Origin: Channallabes apus
Taxonomy: Eukaryota; Chordata; Actinopteri; Siluriformes; Clariidae
DNA: 64,000 bases
Direction of reading: 5' to 3'
Assembly: GCA_030522415.1 (NCBI GenBank)
Contig: CM060112.1
Coordinates: 858,501-922,500 of the forward strand
The first letter of the stretch is position 1, and every line of letters begins with the position of its first letter. Below are positions 1 through 9,507 of the stretch, piece by piece. The notes below the pieces were generated by a model, which did no database searches, had not been told where the DNA came from, and saw nothing but the letters and a program-made list of their open reading frames with translations. Made by a program: the position numbers and the translations under genes.

Positions 1-614
1 CTGAACTATCGAATTGTCAAGTCCTCAGAGAAACAGCTGACCACACCAGTCGAGGCCAGAACCATCTTCTAAGTAGATAGAATCATCCCCAGACACCAGA
101 CGCATCCTAAAGAGACACACGGGGCATCCATGCGATGAGACCTCCAACCAGAAACGGGGCACCAGGATGGATCAGACAGGTCCGGAGGGCAGAGGGAGTC
201 TGGATCACTGGCAGCTCAGGAACCACATGTGTAGCTCGACAGAGAGAGAGAGAGAAAGAGTGAAAGGGGGAGACAGGGGGAGAGAGGAAAGAGAAAGAGG
301 GGGAGGAAGAGGAGGAGAGATTGCAATTAGGTATGGTCACAGTCACAATGTCTAATGTGAATGTATATTTACTGTAGAGTGCAAGCAGGGACTCCGGCAG
401 GACTAACTATGACAGCATAACTAAAAGGGAGAGCCAGAAGGAAACACAAACATGAGGGCTCCCTGAGATGTAAAGCAAACAATCACCTCACCGTCAACAA
501 ACCTGAGTGATCAAATGAGACTGAGGAAGACAGCATCTAAAGATACCAGTTCACCATAATACTCTACGTCCATGAGTCCCCCAGATCTGCTCCTTTACCT
601 TATGGCAAATCTAT

Positions 615-3600
615 TTATAAAAATGCTTGGCTAAATAAATAGGTTTTGAGCCTAGACTTAAACACTGAGACTGTGTCTGAGTCCCGAACACTATTTGGAA
701 GACTATTCCATAATTTTGGGGCTTTGTAAGAAAAAGCTCTGCCCCCAGCTGTAGTTTTCATAATACGCGGTACTGATAAGCAGCCTGCATCCTTTGACCG
801 AAGTAGCCATGGCGGATCGTAAGACACTAGCAGTTCGCTCAGATACTGCGGGGCGAGACCATTTAATGCCTTATATGTCAAGAGTAGTATTTTAAAATCA
901 ATGCGAAATTTCACAGGGAGCCAATGCAGTGAAGATAGGATAGGGGTGATGTGCTCATATCTTCTGGTTCTAGTGAGGACTCTCGCTGCTGCATTCTGGA
1001 CTAGCTGAAGCTTGTTTATGCACCTAACTGAACAACCAGACAGTAAGGCATTACAATAGTCCAACCTAGAAGTGAAAAGCATGAACTAGTTTTTCTGCAT
1101 CGTTTAGCGACAATATATTTCTTATTTTGGCGATATTTCTGAGGTGAAAGAATGCTATCCTGGTGATATTATCTACATGAGCTTCAAATGAAAGGCTGGA
1201 ATCTATAGTCACGCCGAGGTCTTTTACTGTTGCACTTGACGGAACAGAAAGGCCATCTAAAGTTACGGTGTGATCTAAGATTTTACTTCTAGCTGTATGC
1301 GGTCCTATGACTAGAACTTCTGTCTTATCCGGATTAAGCAGAAGGAAGTTAATTAGCATCCAATTTCTTATGTCCTGCACACATTGCTCAACTTTAGTAA
1401 GATGTTTTTTCTCATCAGGTTTTGTTGAGACGTATAGCTGTGTGTCGTCAGCATAACAATGAAAACTAATACCATGCTTACGGATTATGTTGCCCAGAGG
1501 AAGCATGTAAAGGGAAAAAAGCAGTGGGCCTAAAACTGAACCCTGCGGAACGCCAAACTCCACTAGAGAACATGCAGAATAATCACCATTTAAGTCTACA
1601 TACTGATAACGATCGGTCAAATAGGATCTGAGCCAGGAGAGGGTTGTACCCTTAATTCCTACTACATTTTCTAATCTGTGAAGAAGAATAGCATGATCAA
1701 TGGTGTCAAAAGCTGCACTGAGGTCGAGTAATACAAGCATAGTTACACAACCCTGATCAGAGGCCAATAGGAGGTCATTTACTACTTTAACGAGTGCTGT
1801 TTCTGTGCTGTGATGAGGCCTAAATCCTGACTGATACAGTTCATGTATGCCATTTCTATGTAGATATGAGCATAGCTGCTCCGCTACTATCTTTTCCAGA
1901 ATCTTAGAGATAAAGGGGAGGTTTGATATTGGCCTGTAATTGGACAGCTGACAGGGGTCGAGGTCAGGTTTCTTAATTATTGGTTTAATAACTGCTACTT
2001 TAAAAGATTTTGGAACATAACCAATGCTGAGTGAGGAATTAATTATTCTCGACAGCGGTTCTGTTATTACTGGTACTATCTGTTTAAGAAAATGTGTCGG
2101 TATAGGATCTAATATACAGGTTGATGAATTTGCAGAAGAGATGAGTGAAATTAGTTCATTCTCTTCAAGAGGAGTAAAGTATTCTAGGTTTGAATCTGAC
2201 ATGGCTAGGTTAACATCTGTATCAATTACATTGTTTGGTTTCAAAGCCTCAATTTCATGCCTGATATTTACAATTTTATTATTAAAAAAGTTCATGAAGT
2301 CCTCACTATTGCATGATGTTGTTGTGGAGATTTCTGTAGTGGTCTTATTTCTGGTTAATTTGGCTACGGTGTTAAATAAAAATCTAGGATTATTTTTATT
2401 TTCTTCTATAAGAGTGGAGAGATACGTTGATCTAGCTACACTAAGAGCTTTCCTATAGTTAAGGATGCTCTCTTTCCATGCTATTTGAAATACCAACAAT
2501 TTAGTTTGACGCCATTTACGCTCTAATTTCCGAGCGGTCTGTTTTAAAGTGCGCGTGTGATCGTTATACCAGGGAGCAAGTTTCTTATCTCTAATAATTT
2601 TTCTTTTAGCTGGAGCTACATTATCTAAGGTACAACGAAGTGTCGACTCTAAATATTCAGTCGCCTGATCAAGTTCTGTGGGGTCAGACGGTGGCCTAAT
2701 CGAAGTTGGTAACTCTGGGAGATTACTGATAAAACTCTGTGTGGTAGTCGATGTGAATGTACGTTTAATACGGTAGCGCGGTGCTGTGTGTACATTATCA
2801 CTGTGACACACTTGAATGGAGACAAGATAGTGATCTGAGATAATTTCAGACAGTGGAATTGTGAATACATTTCTTATAATTAATCCGAAGAATATTACTA
2901 AATCTAAAGTGTGACCTGCTTTATGAGTGGGTCCTACTACACACTGATTTACGCCTACGGAGTCCAGTATGGACATAAATGCTGTTCTCAGAGGGTCTTC
3001 TGGATTCTCAAAATGAATGTTAAAATCTCCAGCAATTAACACTTTGTCTACAGAAACGACCAGGTCTGAGATGAAATCTGCAAATTCACTAAGAAATTCA
3101 GAATACGGCCCTGGAGGTCTGTAAATTATAATTAGTGGAATCGACTGAGCTGATGACAGCTGATTACTACTCTACACCTACACCTACACCTCGACTGGTG
3201 TTGTCAGCTGTTTCTCTGAGGACTTGACAATTCGATAGTTCAGGACTGGAACTTTCTACAAGTCTATCTGAGTCTCGAATAACTACTGGACTCCATTTTA
3301 CATCAAGTATTATAACATCAATTAACATCAACTATTATAGCTGAACCTAACACTTAACACTGTATAAATGCAGATCATTTCCTGCTATCTGTTTCACCCA
3401 GATGAGGATGGGTTCCCTGTCGAGTCTGGTTCCTCTCAAGGTTTCTTCCTATTACCGTCTCAGGGAGTTTTTCCTTGCCACTGTCGCCCTCGGGCTTGCT
3501 CGCCAGGGAATATCTGAACATTTTGATTCATACATATTCACATTCCATACAAACTTAAATAATTCTTTTGATTGTGTAAAGCTGTTTTGAGACAATGTCA

Positions 3601-4081
3601 ATTGTTAAAAGCGCTATACAAATAAAACTGAATTGAATTGAATTGAATTGAATGTAATATACTTAAATACACTTATGTTACTTTAGAGAATTTCAAATGA
3701 GTTAAATTTGTGTCGGTGTTTTTGTACGATAGACAGATTATCATTATGAATAACTGCGACGCCTCCTCCTCTACCAGTTAACCGAGGCTGGTGTATGTAG
3801 CTGTATCCAGAAGGACTAGCTTCATTTAGAGCTACATACTCGTCCTGTTTAACCCATGTTTCAGTTAAACAGAGTATATTAAACGCCTGATCTGTGATAA
3901 TTTCATTAACAATAACTGCTTTTGATGCGAGAGATCTAATATTTAAGAATCCTAGCTTCAGATCAGAGGTGCCGGCTGCACATTCAGTATGATCGGAGTT
4001 TGTGGTCTTTATGTTAACTAGATTATTGAAACAGACTTTCTGAGTCTTTCTACATTTTTGCTTAGATCGGGGAACAGACAC
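615..4081 (-). pseudogene. L2 ORF2 (endonuclease-reverse transcriptase), broken copy
   Basis: ORF2 normally cuts target DNA and reverse-transcribes the LINE RNA. Reading leftwards: the endonuclease N-terminus (4081-3683, with LNIRSL and CLTETWV), then an interruption by foreign L2 sequence (about 3654-3152), then the rest of the endonuclease ([12 protein letters not shown]) and the RT with its YADD catalytic box (3042-1066), then a frameshift and the C-terminal part (1082-615). The frameshift comes from loss of two bases near 1070 relative to copy 2 (GAAGTGAAAAGC against GAAGTGATAAAAGC). Two independent lesions make it non-functional. Compare 24976-27945, the same ORF intact. Confidence 0.9.
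3152..3654 (+). mobile_element. 5'-truncated L2-A 3' fragment inserted inverted into L2 copy 1
   Basis: About 500 bp of L2-A 3' UTR in plus orientation, ending in the 3' signature ...GCGCTATACAAATAAAACTG followed by (AATTG)n. It interrupts the endonuclease region of copy 1: in copy 2 the flanks are contiguous (GAGCTGATTTAATATAC near 27510). No clear target duplication is visible, and a short (ACACCT)n stretch marks the 5' junction. Confidence 0.85.
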
Positions 4082-4177
4082 AGTCTCAATATGGTGAACC
4101 CTGAGTGACGACTCTATGCAGCTAGCAGACGGTTGGTTTAGCCTGTCTGTCTGCTCCCTGGCCTGGGCTCTGGATTG

Positions 4178-5080
4178 TCACCGATTTACTAGACCTCTAC
4201 TGAGACTATGAGCTATACTACAGGAAATGAGAGCAGCACCTTCCCGAGTGGGATGGACACCGTCCCGCCCTAACAGGCCAGCTTTGCCCTCAAAGGTCTT
4301 CCAATTATCTATGTAGCCCACATTATTTTTGGAGCACCACCTGGACATCCAGCGGTTCAGCGACCATAACCTGCTGTAAGCTATGTCGCCACGTCTCATT
4401 GGGATGGGACCAGAGCATATTACTTCATCTGACATCGCCTTCGCTAATTTAAACACCTCTGTAAAGTTATTCTTACTAACCTCTGACTGACGAAGGCGTA
4501 TATCATTAGCTCCAGCATGTACCACTATCTTAGAGAACCTGTGCCCTAGAGCCCTAAGATTACCTGCTATGTCCGGTGCTCTGGCTCCCGGGATACACCT
4601 AACCACTGCCGCTGGCGCCCCTAAAGGTCTAGCTAATGTCACGTGCCTCAGTATAGAGTCTCCTATAACCAGAGCTCTTTCAGGTTTCTCAGCGGGTGCA
4701 GCACTGAGGAGAGCAAACCTGTTGGACACGTGAGGCGCAGAGGAGGTGTGCTCCGGTGGGCTAGCCTTAGCGTTAGCTTTGGCTGAACGAGTATGCCGCC
4801 GAGTCGTCACCCACTCGCCCCGCTGTGAGGGCTCTAATGCCGGAGTCGGGGGCTGATTATCTCTGCCTGTGGCACCCAGACTGTCCGCTACAGGAATAAC
4901 GCTGCTCTCGCACTGTCTAACCCTCTCTAAAGTCTGTATGCGCTCCTCTAACGCTGATATCTTCTCCGTCAGAGTGCTCACTAACACACACCTATCACAA
5001 ATAAAATTATCGCTAATGACGGAGGAAGAATGTCTAAACATCCTGCACTCTACACACTGAACAAGCTGAACGGTAGACAT
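4178..5080 (-). CDS. L2 ORF1 protein: zinc-binding N-terminus, coiled coil, SGNH esterase
   Basis: Intact ORF1. I take the start at the MSTVQLVQC methionine (5080), because that methionine is shared with copy 2 while residues before it differ; the frame is open to 5164. Order of parts: a Cys cluster (CVECRMF...CDRC), a short coiled coil (TLTEKISALEERIQTLE), a Ser/Thr/Pro-rich linker, then an SGNH/GDSL-type hydrolase with the Ser box (LVIGDSIL), a GxND-like block (HAGANDIRL) and the C-terminal DxxH block (DGVHPT). Esterase-bearing ORF1 proteins are known from L2/CR1 elements and are thought to act with the retrotransposition RNP. ORF2 of the same element is dead. Confidence 0.85.
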   Translation of the reverse strand: MSTVQLVQCVECRMFRHSSSVISDNFICDRCVLVSTLTEKISALEERIQTLERVRQCESSVIPVADSLGATGRDNQPPTPALEPSQRGEWVTTRRHTRSAKANAKASPPEHTSSAPHVSNRFALLSAAPAEKPERALVIGDSILRHVTLARPLGAPAAVVRCIPGARAPDIAGNLRALGHRFSKIVVHAGANDIRLRQSEVSKNNFTEVFKLAKAMSDEVICSGPIPMRRGDIAYSRLWSLNRWMSRWCSKNNVGYIDNWKTFEGKAGLLGRDGVHPTREGAALISCSIAHSLSRGLVNR

Positions 5081-5201
5081 GATAACGTACCTCTGTGTCG
5101 GAGTTTTAGTTGTTTGGAGATGAATTCCGTTTGTTGTTCTTAGACGAGGAAACTTTCGCGGCAACGATACGAAAACAGGAAGCTACGTCACCAACAGGAA
5201 G

Positions 5202-5948
5202 CCAATGGCCAAGAGTATTTACTCTACTGTTGCAGTAATAAATAAATTGGCCTAATAAACTTTTTAAAAAATATTAAATTATGATTGACACCTCCAGCCC
5301 AAAAATGTGCCTAGGCCCACCGGGCATTGCCCTGTATGCCCTATGGTCAGTCCAGGCCTGGTTGCAGGTGATGACTGTCCGGTGTGCTGTAAAAAGATGG
5401 GCTCTGCATCAGCTGAATGTGTGGGCGACCCGGTACTGGTTCTGAGTCTCATGGAGTTATGAAGTATATATGTGTAGCTAGAGTATGTACACGGCCTGGC
5501 CAATAAAATTCACCATTTCAGAAGGGTCAAATTATTGGGATGCACCAAGCAAAGACAACAACTAAGGAGATTTGTAATGACTGGAACTGGGTTAAGAAAC
5601 CTTCAAGACCTGTCACCTCTGTTGAAGTGAAATCATGAACAGTACTCACTTAAAAGTGAAGTTTCTAATCAGTAAAAAAAAAAACAGCACAATTTAGGGT
5701 TATGTTTATGAGTGAACGTAAAAGTATTTCCACACACAGATAAACTGGTCCGCAAAATGCAGAATCTGTACAGAAAAAGTCATGTCAAGTTAGTCATATT
5801 CATCCTCAGGAAACTGGACGTTTTTAGAATCTACAAGAAACTCCTACAGATGTTCTAGCGATCCGTGTTGGCCAGAGGAGAGAACCTTTAATGCAGAGAT
5901 GCCAATCGACTGAACATGTGGTGACAAACTCACTGCTCACAGTCATAT
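5202..5948 (+). mobile_element. Decayed Tc1/mariner fragment plus unassigned sequence
   Basis: From about 5500 to 5650 the plus strand reads like the start of a fish Tc1-type element: a GGCCTGGCCAATAAAATTCACC end followed by a degraded helix-turn-helix start of a transposase (QIIGMHQAKTTTKEI-like, with frame breaks). The remainder (5202-5500 and 5650-5948) has no gene I can recognise; it ends where the truncated L2 copy 3 begins. Confidence 0.5.
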
Positions 5949-5949
5949 A

Positions 5950-8137
5950 GAACAACGTATCTCTCCACTCTTATAGAAGAAAATAAAAATAATCCTAGAT
6001 TTTTATTTAATGCCGTAGCCAAATTAACCAGAAGTATGACCACTACAGAAATCTCCACAACAACATTGTGCAATAGTGAGGACTTCATGAACTTTTTTAA
6101 TAATAAAATTGTAAATATCAGGCATAAAATTGAGGCTTTGTGTCACACACACTCGCGCCGCGACCGGCACAAGGACCCGGAAGTAGCCAGGTCGCAAAAG
6201 CAGGAAGCATAAAAGGAGAAGATGGCGGTTCACCTCACTCAGTCATTGAGTTTCGCCCATGTCGGATCAGCTCGTATCGCTTCTAATTCGTGAGTACTCA
6301 CTATCTTGGGTTATCTTTCTGTCTAGAGTGTGTGTTTATAGGACGCGGGTTAAATTTGTGTTTTTCCCTTGCTCCGTTGTTGTGAGAGTCCTTAGATTAA
6401 ATCGCATGGTTATCCAGCCTTTTCGCTTGCTTCCGCGTTTGGGTTTACCATCCACGCTACAAGGACTAACCGCTAAAGCTAAGTCTTCTGGTCTACTCCA
6501 GGTTAGTTCACTGACACTTTGAAACCGAACAATGTAATTGATGTAGATATTAACCTAGCCATGTCAGATCGGAACCTAGAATACTTTACTCCTCTTGAAG
6601 AGAATGAACTAATTTCACTCATCTCTTCTGCAAATTCATCAACCTGTATATTAGATCCTATACCAACACATTTTCTTAAACAGATAGTACCAGTAATAAC
6701 AGAACCGCTGTTGAGAATAATTAATTCCTCACTCAGCATTGGTTATGTTCCAAAATCTTTTAAATTAGCAGTTATTAAACCAATAATTAAACCTGACCTC
6801 GACCCTTGTCAGCTGTCCAATTACAGGCCAATATCAAACCTCCCCTTTATCTCTAAGATTCTGGAAAAGATAGTAGCGGAGCAGCTATGCTCATATCTAC
6901 AGAGAAATGGAATACATGAACTGGATTTAGGCCTCATCACAGCACAGAAACAGCACTCATTAAAGTAGTAAATGACCTCCTATTGCCCTCTGATCAGGGT
7001 TGTGTAACTATGCTTGTATTACTCGACCTCAGTGTAGCTTTTGACACCATTGATCATGCTATTCTTCTTCACAGATTAGAAAATATAGTAGGAATTAAGG
7101 GTACAGCCCTCTCCTGGCTCAGATCCTATTTGACCGATCGTTATCAGTATGTAGACTTAAATGGTGATTATTCTGCATGTTCTCTAGTGGAGTTTGGCAT
7201 TCCGCAGAGTTCAGTTTTAGGCCCACTGCTTTTTTCCCTTTACATGCTTCCACTGGGCAACATAATCCGTAAGCATGTTATTAGTTTTCATTGTTATGCT
7301 GACGACACACAGTTATATGTCTCAGCAAAACCTGATGAGAAAAACTAGCTTACTAAAGTTGAGCAATGTGTGCAGGACATAAGAAATTGGATGCTAATTA
7401 ACTTCCTTCTGCCTAATCCGGATAAGACAGAAGTTCTAGTCATAGGACCGCATACAGCTAGGAGTAAAATTTTAGATCACACCGTAATTTTAGATGGCCT
7501 TTCTGTTCCATTAAGTGCAACAGTAAAAGACCTCGGTGTGATTATAGATTCCAGCCTTTCATTTGAAGCTCATGTAGATAATATCACCAGGATAGCATTC
7601 TTTCACCTCAGATATATTGCCAAGATAAGAAATATACTGTTGCTAAACGATGCAGAAAAACTAGTTCATGCTTTTATCACCTCTAGGTTGGACTATTGTA
7701 ATGCCTTACTGTCTGGTTTTTCAGCTAGATGCATAAATAAGCTCCAGCTAGTCCAGAATGCAGCAGCGAGAGTCCTCACTAGAACCAGAAGATATGAGCA
7801 CATCACCCCTATCCTATCTTCACTACATTGGCTCCCTGTGAAATTTCGCATTGATTTTAAAATACTACTCATGACATATAAAGCATTAAATGGTCTCGCG
7901 CCGCAGTATCTGAGCAAACTGCTAGTGTCTTACGATCCGCCACGCCTACTTCGATTAAAGGATGCAGGCTGCTTGTCAGTACCGCGTATTATGAAAACTA
8001 CAGCTGGGGGCGGAGCTTTTTCTTACAAAGCCCCAAAGTTATGGAATAGTCTTCCAAATAGTGTTCGGGACTCAGACACAGTCTCAGTGTTTAAGTCTAG
8101 GCTCAAAACCTATTTATTTAGCCAAGCATTTTTATAA
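5950..8137 (+). pseudogene. L2 ORF2 remnant (reverse transcriptase)
   Basis: Broken RT gene. Readable blocks are 6519-6968, 6983-7348 and 7370-8137, plus a short piece before the LTR. RT motifs persist ([35 protein letters not shown]), but the QGSVLG box reads QSSVLG, the [10 protein letters not shown] region is frameshifted near 6925, and a stop (AAACTAG) interrupts at 7346. The C-terminal domain to 8137 is open. Non-functional. Confidence 0.85.
6141..6516. mobile_element. Solo LTR, 376 bp, inside L2 copy 3
   Basis: Begins TGTCACAC and ends CTGACA, so it has TGTCA...TGACA termini. It is flanked by perfect 5-bp copies of CTTTG (6136-6140 and 6517-6521). In other L2 copies the site is a single GGCTTTGAAACC. 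It has a TATA-like CATAAAAGG near 6208. This is the footprint expected after recombination between two LTRs. It is not the LTR of either gypsy element in the window. Confidence 0.85.
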
Positions 8138-8538
8138 ATAGATTTGCCATAAGGTAAAGGAGCAGATCTGGGGGACTCATGGACGTAGAGTATTATGGTG
8201 AACTGGTATGTTTAGATGCTGTCTTCCTCACTCTCATTTGATCACTCAGGTTTGTTGACGGTGAGGTGATTGTTTGCTTTACATCTCAGTTCCCCCTCAT
8301 GTTTGTGTTTCCTTCTGGCTCTCCCTTTTAGTTATGCTGTTATAGTTAGTCCTGCCGGAGTCTCTGCTTGCACTCTACAGTAAATACACATTCACATTAT
8401 ACATTATGTGACTTTGACCATACCTAACTGCCATCTCTCTTCTTCTTCTCTTTCTCCCCCTCTTTCTCTTTCCTCTCTCCCCCTGTCTCCCCCTTTCACT
8501 CTTTCTCTCTCTCTCTCTCTCTGTCGAGCTACACATGT

Positions 8539-8852
8539 CATTCCTGATGGAATAACTGGGCGTATGCTCAGAACCTGTGCTGAACAGCTGTCTGGGGTCA
8601 TGACGGACATCTTTAATCTGTCCTTATCCCAAGCAACAGTGTCGATTTGCTTTAAGTCCACCACCATTGTGCCTGTGCCTAAACACTCCAAGCCCATGTG
8701 CCTTAATGATTACCGACCAATTGCACTTACACCCATACTCATGGGTGCTTTGAGCGGTTAGTCCTAGCACACCTCAAGAAAATTCTACCACCCACACTGG
8801 ACCCTCATCAGTTCGCCTACCGTGAGAACAGGAGCATTGAAGATGCTGTTTC
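8539..8852 (+). mobile_element. CR1/Rex1-like LINE, segment 1 (reverse transcriptase start)
   Basis: The plus strand encodes a degraded RT entry ([35 protein letters not shown], then LDPHQFAYRENRS with frame breaks), of a lineage different from L2-A. The segment is cut at 8852 by gypsy-1 and resumes at 14354. Confidence 0.75.
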
Positions 8853-9488
8853 TGTCACGCTCTCAGTGCCTTCGCGCTGATCAGAAACCTTTTGACATTT
8901 CCTTTCCCACGCTGTCAGACTCTCATCACATGATCATGCTTTCCCACGCTGTCATCGCTCCTCCCGGACCGCCCCGCCGGCACACCGGTTTCTCATCTGG
9001 CGCTGATTTCACCCAGCTTATAAGGAAGCGCAGCGCGCTGCCTCGCGCTGGATTATTGTGTGTTTTTTTGGCCATAGTTTTCTCGCGTTTCTGTTCATGA
9101 CTTTTCACGTTGCCGACTTCGCTTGCTTCTCGTTTTCCCCCTCGCCTCCCGATTTGGATTATTGCCACGCTTGGATTTAACGGCTTTGAACTTTCGCTTT
9201 CGTTTCTCGACCACGGCTCAGCTTCACGTTTTTTGCTCGACGCCCTCGCTGACTGATCACACGGCTTTGATCTCTTGCTCTCCTCCTCGACCACGGCTCA
9301 GCTTCACGTTTTTGCTCGACGCCCTCGCTGACTGATCACACGGCTTTGATCTCTTGCTCTCCTCCTCGACCACGGCTCAGCTTCACGTTTTTGCTCGACG
9401 CCCTCGCTGACTGATCACACGGCTCTTATCTCTCGCTCTCTACCTGCAACTGGGTCCACTTTCACAGTCCACGTTCTGCATCACGACA
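8853..9488 (+). repeat. gypsy-1 5' LTR
   Basis: 636 bp, TGTCACGC...CACGACA. Contains a TATA box at 9019-9024 and the predicted transcript start at about 9047. Its 3' part carries short direct repeats built on CCACGGCTCAGCTTCACG and GACGCCCTCGCTGACTGATC (about three copies, 9210-9430). Confidence 0.97.
9019..9057 (+). promoter_or_regulatory. gypsy-1 TATA box and predicted mRNA 5' end
   Basis: TATAAG at 9019-9024. 28 nt downstream, GCTGGATTATT (9047-9057) is the exact reverse complement of the primer-binding site at 9490-9500. In the Tf1 model the first 11 nt of the mRNA anneal to the PBS and are cleaved to act as primer; this stretch has the right position and length. Confidence 0.8.
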
Positions 9489-9489
9489 G

Positions 9490-9500
9490 AATAATCCAGC
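9490..9500 (+). promoter_or_regulatory. gypsy-1 primer-binding site (self-primer type)
   Basis: AATAATCCAGC starts two bases after the 5' LTR. It does not begin with the TGG expected for a tRNA 3' end. It pairs over 11 nt, with no mismatch, to LTR positions 9047-9057; the flanking bases do not pair. Confidence 0.8.
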
Positions 9501-9507
9501 CAGCACT

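Larger units (their letters stand above)
1..5201 (-). mobile_element. L2/Maui-type LINE, copy 1 (3' end cut by window edge)
   Basis: Non-LTR retrotransposon on the minus strand. The window opens inside its 3' UTR (position 1 matches about 24359 of copy 2), then come ORF2 (endonuclease plus reverse transcriptase) and ORF1 (zinc-binding plus SGNH esterase). The 5' end is near 5201, where similarity to copy 2 stops after a shared ...ACAGGAAG. It is close to full length apart from an inverted L2 fragment at about 3152-3654. The 3' UTR contains a (GA)-rich stretch at 240-315 shared by all copies of this subfamily (L2-A here). Family call rests on ORF content and the typical fish L2 3' end seen in sister copies. 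Confidence 0.9.
5949..8538 (+). mobile_element. L2-A LINE copy 3, 5'-truncated, main part
   Basis: Plus-strand L2-A starting inside ORF2 and running to the (TC)n-rich part of the 3' UTR. It is interrupted by a solo LTR (6141-6516). It stops at CTGTCGAGCTACACATG, and the next L2 bases, after a gap of about 20 nt, appear at 17511. I infer that 17511-17641 and 19262-19720 are the rest of this same element, separated by later insertions. Confidence 0.85.

Noticed and set aside
2024..2458. Plus-strand 144-codon frame opposite L2 ORF2 (also at 26504-26821 and 43805-43990)
   Set aside because: Antisense shadows of the reverse transcriptase; they recur in each copy only because the RT does.
8926..9294. 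Minus-strand 122-codon frame inside the gypsy-1 LTR (repeated at 13786-14154)
   Set aside because: It lies wholly in the LTR, occurs twice only because the LTR does, and has no domain; antisense shadow.
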